In this document: positions 22,655-33,661 of the stretch, piece by piece
How positions within the stretch are numbered: the first letter of the stretch is position 1
Layout: the number at the start of each line of letters is the position of its first letter
NCBI GenBank assembly: GCA_026120035.1
Contig: JALRME010000003.1
Coordinates: 1,860,001-1,924,000 of the forward strand
DNA: 64,000 bases
Direction: 5' to 3'
Source of the DNA: Coleophoma eucalyptorum
Lineage: Eukaryota > Ascomycota > Leotiomycetes > Helotiales > Dermateaceae
Position numbers and translations under genes: made by a program
Notes under the pieces: generated by a model
What the model saw: the letters and a program-made list of their open reading frames with translations, nothing else
The model's database searches: none
What the model was told of the DNA's origin: nothing

Positions 22655-25364
22655 ATGCCGGTGCAAGAAGGGCCGGCCCGCCAGCGAAGCAAACATCCCA
22701 AAGTGAAGAAGCGGACCCCAAATGCGTAAGTGGTTACCTTGTCAATGGGATGGAGGGCAACAACCACTGACGACAACTCTGTTCTATGTGTGTAGCTGCA
22801 ATCGTTGCAGACAGCAAAAGATCAAATGCTCTGGCATCCTGCCCTGTGAACAGTGCAGCCGAAGGAGCCTCGCTTGCAGCTTTGAAGATAGGGAGCGCAA
22901 GGTTCTAGTCTCCAAAGAGTCTGTTTTGCTCCCGAGGCATATTATATAATACAGCTGTTCTGACATATTGCATCATGTAGGTACATCAATAAACTGCAAC
23001 AACGAATAGAAGCCATTGCCCGGAGACCACAAGATGAGACCAGAATACCATCTCCTATTGCTGTCGATAATGATCCGCAAACCCCTATCGAATCTGGTAA
23101 TCAATCCGAAGAAATCCCTCCGCAGAAGCAGACGCTAAATGTTAACCAAGATAGAGACAATTGTCTGGCTGCTGGAAGCCACCAACTTGCGAATGCAGAT
23201 GCCGATGCAGATGGTATCGGTAGTCAGTCTATAGACTCGCCGGAAGCAAACTACGACGGAAGCTCTGGTCGTACGACGCCGGAGCCTCGTCTATGCAACC
23301 CTTTATCAGACGATCGTGGAAGGTATGTTTCCGATAGCACTGGGAAACCATGTAGGTCTTTTCCCTTCCAGCCACAAAATCTTTCCGCTTCCCAGCTGAC
23401 CACGGGATTGGGAGAAAGGGTACCTTGGGACTTCATCAAATTGGTCCTTTGCACGGCGCGTCTTAAGCATGGCTCATGAACGTGTTTACTGTTCATGTCT
23501 CCCGGCCAAAGACTTGTCTTTTGATGGAAAGATATATGACATAGGTTGGGATGGACTACGAGGTCCCTTCACTCCCGAGTCTACAGCTCTTCCTTCGTCG
23601 GATTACGCAATATACCTCATCAATGCGGTTAAGTTCCACTGTGGCCAGATGTTTCATTTGTTTGACGAACAGTCCTTCATGCAAAAGTTTACTCAATATC
23701 ATCAAGCGTCGGCTGAAGAACAACATGAACAGAGATTGGAATTATGGTTTGTTCATTACTTATTAATACTTGCCTTTGGTAAGGCATTTACTGTTCGAAG
23801 TAATGCAGGCCACTCTCCGCCAGGAGCAGACTTGTTCGTTTGGGCCCTGAAATGCTTACCAAGTACAACTTTTATGTGTGCCCAGTCTGTCGAGTCCGTT
23901 GAGATTCTGTGCTGTGTGGCTCTCTATCTTCAGAGCCTTGATTTTCGATCCTCTGCCTACAACTATGTGCGTATTCTCATATAGGGACCGACCCGACCCC
24001 ATGGTTGTACAGTTGACTAACCCATGGTGAGTTCAGATTGGCCAAGCATTGCGCAGTGCTCTGGCATTGGGCATGCATACGAGTATGGAGAAGCAGGGTC
24101 TTGATGACCATTTTGTTCAAAGATGCCGCAATTCATGGTGGACTGTCTATGTACTAGACCGTCAAATGTCATCTCTTATGGGCGTGCCTTTGGGTGTCCA
24201 GGATGATGACGTTACCGCATTCCTTCCCAATTCCTCCGAGTCACGGCAAAGAACGCTCGCCTTAGAGATTCATGTCAAACTTTCAAGAATTATCTCACAG
24301 ATTCTCAATAGTAGGTTTACTTACTTCGCAGCTGCTCCTTGGATTGAATACTGATCTAGCTTAAATAATAGCTGTTTATGGCCGTGATGGCCGTCTGAGC
24401 AGGAAATATCTAAACTGCACCAAAACAGCTCTTAAAAACATTGCCTCCGTGACGGATCAATTAAATCGACATTTTGATATTCCAGTCTCCGCTTCCATGG
24501 CGGGAATTTCACGTTTATCAGCTTATCTCCATCTTCTCTATCATCAGGTGCGTCAATATCCATAATTTCACTAGACATATGGTCTAACCAGATGCACTAA
24601 CTGTAACGGCTTCGTAGTGTGTTGTGCTAGCAACAAGACCACTATTTTTTAGTTGTTTTAAGATGAGGCTGGATACTCCAGAGATCATGCCTCTACAAAC
24701 TTTAGGTTCTAGTAGTGCGAGGGTTTTATTGCAAATGTGTCTTGAATCGTCACATCAAATCCTCAATGTTTTATCGGGTCTTCAACGACAAAGTCTGCTA
24801 GGTATGTTTTTCTATCGCTGAAACGGCAGGTTTTAGTTAAATTGACAGATATTAGAAAGTTTTCTACCATTTGATCTTGAGGGTGCTTTTGTTGCAGCTC
24901 TAATACTAACACTTGCGCCTGCTGTTGATCCTTTTCTTTCAGAGAACTCTCAACAGTCGCTTCAAGTAGCATACAACGCTCTCAATGAGATGGCGTTTCG
25001 GGGAAATGTGATTGCCGCAACTAGGAAGTCTGAGCTACATCTCTTGGAAGATCTGCTCGGCCGAATTCCTTTCCCAGTTGTTGCACCTTCTGGAAAAGAA
25101 AATGAAATTAGAAAGTCACAGACACGGGGCAATGCACAAGCAGAACCTGCCCAAATTCAAATCAATAGCAGTCGCCTAGATACACATAACCTAGAACAGA
25201 ACATAGCTCCTGTTCTCACAGACCCAGAAATACTGGCTTCTGAGTATTGGAGTCACGAGCTGGGCTCAGAACAGTTACTTGCCCTTGCAGACTCTCTGGA
25301 TTTGGATGGGATCGACTGGATGACGATGAGTGATTCGAATTTCGAATCTAACCTGACGGAATAA
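22655..25364 (+). CDS. Zn2Cys6 transcription factor, PrnA-like candidate
   Basis: Proposed pathway regulator of 751 residues, eight exons: 22655-22725, 22796-22918, 22981-23351, 23419-23966, 24037-24310, 24372-24547, 24618-24801, 24856-25364. The cluster starts at Cys25 with CX2CX6CX5CX2CX6C. A YINKLQQRIEAIARR coiled coil follows. An intron at 23352 then restores YLGTSSNWSFARRVL, a hallmark of this subgroup. The regulatory domain includes INAVKFHCGQMFHLFDEQSFM, GQALRSALALGMH, RCRNSWWTVYVLDRQMSSLMG and TVYGRDGRLSRKYL. The C-terminus is acidic (LALADSLDLDGIDWMTMSDSN), a likely activation region. An upstream in-frame ATG (MNQPFHYP) exists; I preferred MPVQEG as closer to the zinc cluster. Lying between the permease and proline dehydrogenase, it is the best candidate cluster activator; the PrnA match is positional, not proven. 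Confidence 0.85.
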
Positions 25365-26157
25365 TTTAAACCAATTCTTTTTCACGGACTCAGAATTGAG
25401 CACATCTAGTTCTGTCTCCCCAAACCGTAAATGTTCCACTATGAATATAACCACCACTTTCGAGTGGCATTAATTAACTCAGACGAGGTGGGCTGTCTTC
25501 TCAAAACTACGAGATATGAATCATCTTTTCGAAACTGGAATTTCTTTATGCTGTTTATATAGAAATCAAATAAAGATGTCGTTGTCGGGTTGCATTGCAG
25601 AGTACATAATTGGCATTTTCGGTGTCTGCAGTTTGAAATTTAAACATGAAACTAGAAAAGGAGAAACAAGAGAAGGACCAAGGCAAGATGGAGACAAGGA
25701 ATTTATGTAACATCTTACCCTTCGATAAGTCAATGCTCATCGGAAGAGACCATAGGCAAGCCAAATAGATAGAAGTGATCCGAGTGATGCTAATGTGCGG
25801 GGTCGGAAGCGCATACCGTATCAGCATCTAACCCGGACATACTATTTAGATATTGGAGGTGCTACTCCACTAAGTGCATTCGAGTTTCATGCCGTAGGTG
25901 AGAGTTTCTATCCGAATATCAGGCTATCTATCGCTAAACGCGGCCCGGGAAGATACTCCGAGATCAGATGTATTGATACTTTCTTTAATTCAATTAGCTC
26001 AAATTCATAGTAATACTCTTTTCCGATTATAATCAATACTATGAGTAGCTTTGCCATAATCGGGAGATATACCCGAAAAGCTTGCTATGTCATGATGGTA
26101 TAAGGGAGAGACACGTTGCTAAGGTTCAGTATTGGCATCAGAGATTGAATTGTCATA
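25365..26157. promoter_or_regulatory. Upstream region of proline dehydrogenase
   Basis: About 790 bases between the regulator stop and the proline dehydrogenase ATG. It has no supported gene. It contains a G+C-rich patch near 25941 and the TCGG-N9-CCGA inverted repeat listed next. Confidence 0.5.
26060..26076. promoter_or_regulatory. TCGG-N9-CCGA inverted repeat
   Basis: TCGGG, seven bases, then CCCGA: a perfect inverted repeat about 80 bases upstream of the proline dehydrogenase ATG. Symmetrical CGG/CCG half-sites are the classic target of Zn2Cys6 dimers. A related TCGG-N8-CCGA lies in the reductase/flavoenzyme promoter at 16948-16963. Confidence 0.5.
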
Positions 26158-27662
26158 ATGCTGTTTATTATCCGATCTAGCCCCAAGCTTGGCGCAAGTT
26201 ACGCGTCTATTTCCTCCTTCACGGCTATTCAAATCAGGAGACAGTCAACTGTAACTACAAGCCACAGCCATGGGCCTTCGTCACTCACTACCATTGGCAA
26301 AGTACGTGGTTCTAGACAAGTCCCTGTTCCAAAGGCCGTTGTGAACTACTTGTCACGTCTCTCAACTGGCAGTCTTTTGAAGAATATGTTCCTGGGTATG
26401 TTTTTAACAACGCCATTACTATTCAAACCCGGATTTGCAATTTTCGAAAAGATCGCAAATTCCAGTTCCGGCCTTTCTAATCCCGACAAGAATCCCCTAA
26501 TACGTGCTCTTGTTCGACCATTGATCTATGACCATTTTTGTGCAGGCACAAATGTTAAAGAAATTCGACAAACTTCCTCGGAAATTAAACGACTAGGATT
26601 TTCTGGGATTGTGCTATGCTATGGCAAAGAAGTACAAGTGAACTCCGAGAGTACATTTGTGGGTCAGATTCTATTGGGGAATCCAGGAGTAGAAGAAGAA
26701 GTAGCACAGTGGAGGGATGGCAACCTCGAAACTCTGGATATGGTCGAAGAAGGCGACTGGTTGGGTATGAAGTATGTTTTACTCTGGTATAATCGAGAAG
26801 TGAGCTAAAAGAGAGCAGAATTTCAGGTGCTGGAACACATATCACGAATGCACTTTTAAAGGGTGACAAACCGCCAGAAATATTCATCGAGGCTCTGGAT
26901 GCAATATGTGAACGTGCAATTGCCAGAGACTGTCGGATCTGGATTGATGCCGAGCAGCAGTTCTTACAGCCAACGATTGATAATTGGACCTTTCCGTTTA
27001 TGAAGAAATACAACACAGGCCAGCAGGCTCTAATTTACAGTACAGTCCAGGCTTATCTGAAGGAATCCAGGGATAAAATCGAACATCAGTTACAACTCTC
27101 ACAACGAGAGAATTGGAGGCTTGGGATTAAACTTGTCCGAGGTGCTTATATCAACAACGATATGCGCGAGAAGATCCACGACACGAAATCCGACACTGAT
27201 GCTTCATACAATGGCATTGTCAAAGATTTGTTGAGCGGCGGTTTTCCTGCGTTCGAGACCTATGAATCACCAAAATTCGACCTTCTGCTTGCAGGTCATA
27301 ATTCGCACACCATTCGCACAGCCGCTCAACTTGCAATATCGTTAGCTTCTGACTCAAAACTGAAAGTTGTTCCAGAATTTGCGCAATTACAGGGCATGGC
27401 GGACGACATTGGCTGTGAGCTTTTGCAAACTAGAGATGACGTTAAAAATGACGGAAAATTCAAAGGACCTGTCGATTTCAACCTTCGAGTTTACAAGTGC
27501 TTGACTTGGGGCTCGGTACAGGAGTGCATGCAATACTTACTCCGAAGACTGGTGGAGAATCAGAGTGCTGCAGATAGAATGGGAGAAGGGCTTTCGTTAT
27601 ACGGAAAAGAGCTCAAGCGCCGCATGACCGCTAAGATCTGGAGAGAACGAGATTCGCTGTGA
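26158..27662 (+). CDS. prnD: Proline dehydrogenase (mitochondrial)
   Basis: FAD enzyme that oxidises L-proline to P5C and passes electrons to the respiratory chain; 485 residues from exons 26158-26771 and 26819-27662. The 47-base intron has a GTATGT donor and CAG acceptor, and splicing gives WLGMKISGAGTHITNALL. The N-terminus is basic and Ser/Thr-rich and fits a mitochondrial presequence. Barrel motifs include IWIDAEQQFLQPTID, GIKLVRGAYINNDMREKIHDT, AYNGIVKDLL-like residues in YNGIVKDLLSGGF, LLLAGHNSHTIRTAAQLA, EFAQLQGMADDIG and a final LLRRLVENQ. The usual fungal length is about 450-490. Counterparts are Aspergillus prnD and yeast PUT1. It is downstream of the Zn2Cys6 regulator in the same direction. 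Confidence 0.95.
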
Positions 27663-28780
27663 TCGAAAGAGCCTCTAAAGGTTGGCAGGCGCCCATAGTC
27701 TGATATGAAACTGTCCCTCGACTGTGTCTAAATGAATCATTATGAAATTATGAAATTGGAAGAACGTTATAATAATTCTCCTGAAGCGTGCTACATTCTT
27801 TGATTGGGTTGTCGAGAAGTCAATATTACCAATGGTGATCTGTAATTCCCAGCTCCTTTGGTCCTCAACTCTGCCATCTTCATAGAATTCGCTCGAATCA
27901 CAAGATAGCTAGGGTCTACTTGATATATGCGCTAGCTGCAAAGAATCAATAACTATCTGACATTTGTCTCATGAATGATCTGAACTGTTTGGCGGATGAT
28001 GCAATCTTTGATCGGTGTACTTGTAGCAGGAAGTGTAGCTGTATTCCAGCGCCGTCCAGTGTCAACCATCGCCGGTTATAATTCCTGGACGAAAGGATAA
28101 TTCCAGAAGGCAAAAGACATGGAGCAACCTCCAAGGCTGAAATAGCGAGGTCTAAATATCCAAATGACCCTGCGGTAGCCCATTGGGCATGAGGTTGAGA
28201 AGGTATCTGGTAGATACGAGATTAGACTACTAGACATGAATATCATGAAAAACAGTTTCACCTCTCCATCATCTCCAAAGTCTTTGTATTTTGACTTTTT
28301 CAGTCATCCCAAAATATCGCCAAGATCGCATTGTGTTTGCCTGGTCCCCCGTTTTTTGGGCTGCCTCCTATCGCCAAGTGAATTTTTTTGCCATATTAGT
28401 GTACTTTCAAAGTTGAACCTCAACCTCTCAGCCGTCTTAATTGAGGCTGTATTATCTGCATGCGTCTTCCGTTGAGATCTTCCAGCTGCTGCTAACTGGC
28501 TATCATGCAAAGAGGCTTATCTAAATCTTGATTCTTATTATGGATATTTGGGAGCTAGTGCTTGGAAATCGATATGTTTTGAAGAGCGTATTAGATTGTA
28601 TGACAGTCATGGCCACGTCAAGATTCGTACCGCGGACTCTCCGGAGGAGGTCAGGTGATATTTTCGACATGATTTCTTGTACAGTCAGCAGCTCTAGGGA
28701 TAACTGTCACGGAGAACAGTCGGCTTCATAACTCGGCTAGGGCTGACTAAACGTGAGGCATGGTCAACTTTAGCATCAGG

Positions 28781-28877
28781 ATAGGCTGCCATGCCTTGTG
28801 GCAATAGGCTGCTGTAGCGACATAACACAGGCTGCTGTGCCCTAAAGCGATAGGCTACTACACCTATAGCGATAAGG
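28781..28877. repeat. Degenerate tandem repeat, about 22-base unit
   Basis: Four imperfect copies beginning ATAGGCTGCC, ATAGGCTGCT, CAGGCTGCTG and ATAGGCTACT, with spacing near 21-25 bases and a partial fifth ATAAGG. Two internal units end in GCG. Function is unknown. Confidence 0.6.
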
Positions 28878-29040
28878 ACCATTTTCTCGATCTTAAGAAA
28901 ATTCGTAAATACTTCTCCCTCTTTTAATCGGTAACCTCAGCTGTGGCCGACAATGTTAGATTTGTACGAAAATGCCGTCGGCCCCAGCCGTGGTTTAGTC
29001 GGCCATAGCCAAGCTAGGACCCGAGACTGATCGAGATGTC

Positions 29041-29088
29041 AATCGTCGGTCCCACTTCCGGACTCTCTCCATGGAGCTTCGCTTCTAG
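29041..29088. repeat. Dispersed element copy A
   Basis: AATCGTCGGTCCCACTTC followed by GCTTCGCTTCTA about 18 bases later. The same two blocks occur at 40924-40968 with one mismatch in the first block and a slightly shorter spacer. It may be part of an old transposon or a shared promoter element. Confidence 0.45.
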
Positions 29089-30425
29089 ATATACTAGAGG
29101 GAACACGCAGTAAAATTGTGTTTGGCATGAGCTAGTCTGTCAGTCTACATTATTTCCATATGGCACTACTATATATCAGCGAAGTATTTAATGGACAGAA
29201 ACCCAAGAGCTGAAAAGTAAAAATGGAAGTGCTAGATTTCAGAGCAGAAACCCGTGGTAAGCTTAATATAGCCAAAGGGCTAAATTGCGGAGGATGCACG
29301 TCCCTGGCCCACTCTGCATATACAGGATAAAGCGGTGCTGCAACCTGCTTACAGGAACGTGTCTCTTGCATTATTGCTTAAACATCCAAATCCCCCAACA
29401 CCGTGGAAGGTAAGTACGGGATATACTAATGCCAGTACTCTCACAAACCAGTTCTGACGTACTACCTGGCATACCAGGAATTCCAGGGATCCTTACAAGT
29501 TCTACAGATCGTAGAGATCCTAGGAACCTACAGAACTTACAGTATGCCAATAAAACAAGAAACAACCTGTTCGTTCTGTAACTAAATGAGCGAGTTTATA
29601 GTTGGTTGAATTCGTAACTAAGTGCATACTGTCCAGCCCTGGAACAAAAAAAGTCCATTCACCTGATCTAGGGTAGTTCAGGAAATGCAACGAATTTTCA
29701 CCACAATACTGACCAATTAAAGCGCACATTCATGTTTATTCATTGTCTTTTATGCCGTCTCTTCCCTTGGAGTAGGGGTTCACTTGATGTATATTATTTC
29801 CCAGTGTTAATTCGGCTTTAGAAAGCCATATTCCGGCCCGTAACTGAAATTCCAAATTGAAAGAAATACTCTACCGGCAGATAATACGGCAGAGGTTGTT
29901 GGTTCTAGCCACTCCGAGGGGTAAGAAACAATTATAGTCGCTAGAAAACGTGCTGTTATTGGCTCAAGTCGCTTGCGGATATTCACGGGATGGAAAACTA
30001 GGGTCAGAGTTATGAGATACGCCAAGAGCCGGAGCGTCCACGGGTGTCAGCACCATCGTCATCCTCAGAAATTCTTGTATCCATCGTCACGAACCTCAGC
30101 AGTGCTGAAAATTCCGACGAAAAAGCCTTAGGATGGCTTCTACCGTGCTTTCCGTGGCGTTTTGGCGCAATATTTTGATTTCATGCATCATTAGGATTAT
30201 CATAATGTTCCAGAGGACAAAGGCTAAGGAGAATACATATAAGTCGAGCGCTTGCCTCCATAGTAGAGATATCATCAGCCTTCACATCATTAACTATTAT
30301 TTCTTCCTCTAGTTGAAGCATTATTCACAGTATATCTGAATCATATCATATAATTTATATCCTATTCGAAGAGTATACGCTAGTGACTACTATCACCAAG
30401 AGGTCTCACTTCTCTCAAGTTCATC

Positions 30426-32170
30426 ATGGATGCTTTATCAGGGCATCCATCTGTCGCGAATGCGCCTCAACAGTAAGCCCACAAGAACAGAACATAAAAT
30501 TTATAAACCTGACATAAGACAGATATGAAAGAACAAACACCCAAGAAGTTCGGCAGATAGATACCCAGGCTGATTTCGTCAATCTGCCCACCCGGATGCT
30601 CAGCAATGAAGCCAATATGGAGGAATACACGGAAGAGACAGCACTGGGTGAGATCAACACTACAGTGAGATCGCGTACTTCGGGTCGCCTAGAAAATTAC
30701 GAACTGGTAACATTCAAAATCAACGACCCCGAGAACCCGAAGAACTGGTCAAAAGGCAAAAAGTGGTATTGCACATTGGTTGTAGCTTTTACTTGCTTCG
30801 TGGTTGCATTCAACAGCGGTATTGTCACTTCGGATTTAACTGGTGTTTCTAAGACGTTCAATGTCTCGGAAGAAGTCTCTTTACTCACCATCACACTCTT
30901 CGTTGTCGGTTTCGGTGTCGGACCCCTCTGCTTCGCTCCACTCAGTGAAATGTACGGTCGACAGCCTATTTATATCAGCACTCTTTTTGTTGCAGTTGTT
31001 TTTATCATCCCAGGAGCTTGCGCACGCAATATTGGTACTCTACTCGTCACTCGTTGCATTGACGGAATTGCTTTTAGTGCGCCTATGGTGTTAGTCGGAG
31101 GGACATTATCAGACATCTGGAAGGCAGAGGAGAGAGGCGTACCAATGGCAGCATTCAGTGCCGCGCCATTCATGGGTCCTGTTATTGGTCCATTAATTGG
31201 AGGGTTTCTTTCCGACGCAAAGGGATGGAGATGGCTTTACTGGATGCAGCTCATCCTATCCGGCACTGTTTGGTTGCTGGTCACCCTGACCCTGCCAGAA
31301 ACCTACGCCCCGACTTTGCTCTCTCGCCGTGCTAAAAAGCTCCGAAAGTCAACTGGCAATTCTAGACTCGTTACCGAAGCTGAGTTGAATCCTAGACCTT
31401 TAGGCGACAAGCTGCGACTGATCCTGCTTCGCCCAATGCAGCTTTTGGTATTGGAGCCCATCGTCCTTCTTATGTCACTCTACATGGCCGTCTTGTACGG
31501 TCTTTTATACATGTTCTTTGTTGCTTATCCTATTGTATTCCAAGAAGGAAAGGGGTACAATGCAGGTATCACAGGACTTATGTTTATTCCTATTGCGCTT
31601 GGTGTCCTCGTCGCCGCTGCCTGCTCACCATGGGTGAATAAACATTACCTTGGATTGTCTCAGCAATATGGCAAGAATCCACCTGCTGAGTTAAGACTTA
31701 TACCCATGATGTACAGTTGCTGGCTTGTTCCTATCGGTCTGTTCATCTTCGCATGGACCAGTTATCCACACCTGATCTGGGTCGGACCCTGCTTTGCTGG
31801 GTTTCCTGTTGGCTTGGGATTCATCTTAATCTACAACTCAGCAAACAACTACATTGGTAATTGCCGTAACTCCTAATAATACTTTCAAATTGTTAATTAC
31901 TTAATAGTTGATTCTTACCAGAACCAAGCTGCATCTGCACTTGCTGCAAAGACCTTCTTGCGTTCCCTGTGGGGTGCCGGTGTAGTCCTCTTCACTACTC
32001 AAATGTATCATAGGCTTGGCTATGAGTGGGCTGGCAGTCTCCTGGCATTCATTTCTCTAGCATGCTGTGCTATCCCTTTTGCTTTTTATTTCTACGGAGC
32101 TAGAATTCGCAAGCTCTCCAGATTTGCTTATTCCCCAGAGGATGATACCGAGAATATTGCTGGGAAATAA
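30426..32170 (+). CDS. MFS antiporter, DHA1 (drug/polyamine) type
   Basis: Twelve-helix proton antiporter of 547 residues, three exons: 30426-30472, 30523-31856, 31908-32170. The first intron (50 bases) joins [15 protein letters not shown] to [12 protein letters not shown]. The cytosolic N-terminus ends in [15 protein letters not shown], the usual lead-in to helix 1. Motif A is [11 protein letters not shown] and motif C is [13 protein letters not shown], the antiporter motif of DHA1 proteins. [10 protein letters not shown] and [17 protein letters not shown] follow. The second intron restores [24 protein letters not shown], a family hallmark. Relatives export drugs, polyamines or secondary metabolites; the substrate here is unknown. 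It is 2.8 kb from proline dehydrogenase and need not belong to that pathway. Confidence 0.92.
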
Positions 32171-33079
32171 ATTAGAGAAGTCTAGGTCGCCACCTAACCG
32201 CTGATTATACCACTACGAGAAGCGTTGACATATGAACCTTTACGGGATACACCTTATACATATGAAAGTCCTAGATGACATACCTATTGTAAAGCATTAG
32301 ATTACTAGAATAGACGACTTAATTTTCTTTGTTCTTAGATAGCTTATAGATAATTTCACTCATAATATGTAATAATTCTGAGTATGTTGGGTTAAGCTGC
32401 TGATTTCGGCATGCTTGTTCGCTGTTTAATGTCGCCTCGAGCACCCACAGATCCTAGTTTTGAAGTAAGCTGGCAACCGAACAGTAAGATGTTCAATCTT
32501 TGTAAGAGCTTAGCTTACCATGAATCCTTATATAGATAGTCTAAATGATGAAGGGGTTGAAGATGTAAATACTCTACGATTCCTTCTTGGGACTGATCTT
32601 AAATTACTTAACTCAAACTTAGTCATCGAAGATACTTATAGCCTCACTTACTTCGCTCCTATGTTGGCCAAGATCTTGTCCATTTCCATAAATAATATAA
32701 TTCAAGCTAATATATATACTGTCAAGAACTTTAGACTTTTTGTAGCAGATTTACAGACCTTCTAACTTAGCACGGTTGCTAGCCTTGTACTTTTTAAAGC
32801 CCCAAGTTGCATAGTAGCAGGTTAGACTTCTTTACATAGTGTCCAGGGTATGTGAGACAGTAATTATATATAGTATTTCACCATACCATGCCTAATTCTT
32901 GAGATCTAGAGACCGCTATATGATTTGATGGCGAGTTCTAATGTCTCGTGTAGGGAAATGGACAGATTGCTTTATCTCGTCTCATTCTCCTGGAACTAAA
33001 TCATTCAACATTTAAAAAAGGGTCTACGAGAATAAAGATTAGCGCCTTTGTTTTAATTAAGCCTTTCAAGGAAAGAAAG
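32171..33079. other. A+T-rich intergenic region
   Basis: About 900 bases after the MFS gene. A plus-strand frame of 81 codons at 32520-32765 has no recognisable domain and very A+T-rich codons, so it is probably chance. Nothing else was recognised. Confidence 0.45.
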
Positions 33080-33661
33080 TCTTACATTCAGAATAGACAC
33101 GTCCGAGCGTAGGACTGCAGTGACTGGCCCGCCGATTAACGGAATGGTTGTAAAAACCCCTGCTTTGTCAATCAAGATGTTTAGTAGAGCCCAGTGAACT
33201 CGAACAACCTAAAAGCCATGATGCTAGCCTTTAAACCCTAATTTGGCTCAATTTTCGGATCTAACTTCATTAAGAACTCACATCTCTATAGGCATTAGCG
33301 ATGGCAGTAGCATCAGCAGCAGTGGTTACAGGGCTTGAGGTTTGCAATGCAGTTATATCGGCTGTTGCCATTGATACAATGACACTAAAGCCGGCGATTA
33401 TTTGCCATTTGTGCTAGATTTAGAATCCTATTTATTCCTAATAAAGAGATGCTTAACTTATAGGGAAGAGCCCCTGGCTAACGATAAGCAATATTCCACT
33501 GATAGTAGATATTGATTGAGCTGCTATTGAAGTTCCTGTGACTTAGATGTTGAAAGTCCGATATGGGCAACAATTTGTGCTGAGGTGAGAGCAGCAAACC
33601 ATGGGGCAGCTGTAATGAGACCCAGAGCGGCAAGAACCGCCATGCGTAGGTTGAAAAACAT
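33080..33661 (-). pseudogene. HsbA-like secreted protein, frameshifted
   Basis: Remnant of a hydrophobic-surface-binding-protein-A-type secreted protein. The ATG at 33661 gives a signal peptide (MAVLAALGLITAAPWFA) and the start of the HsbA domain, LTSAQIVAHIGLSTSKSQELQ, then a stop. Another frame continues AAQSISTISGILLIVSQGLFPI, and after a probable intron come AGFSVIVSMATADITALQ, SPVTTAADATAIANAYRD and, after a second intron, ALLNILIDKAGVFTTIPLIGGPV. One base missing near 33539 explains the break. Exon ends downstream are uncertain and the true C-terminus was not found. HsbA proteins coat hydrophobic surfaces and recruit cutinases. A sequencing indel is the alternative to real loss. Confidence 0.6.

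Larger units (their letters stand above)
27663..30425. other. 2.8-kb intergenic region with small repeats
   Basis: No supported gene. The first part, after proline dehydrogenase, holds only short closed frames. The middle contains a degenerate tandem repeat at 28781-28877 and a block at 29041-29088 that resembles 40924-40968. The stretch 29465-29538 is full of short palindromes. The last 300 bases are the promoter of the MFS gene. Confidence 0.5.

Noticed and set aside
23345..23490. Apparent frame break in the 751-residue regulator
   Set aside because: An intron at 23352-23418 explains it and recovers a conserved segment of the regulatory domain.
29371..29565. Minus-strand frame with Gly-X-Pro repeats, collagen-like
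   Set aside because: Only a few triplets, produced by the palindrome-rich DNA; no start or domain context.
32520..32765. 81-codon plus-strand frame after the MFS gene
   Set aside because: Strongly A+T-driven residue use and no likeness to a known family.
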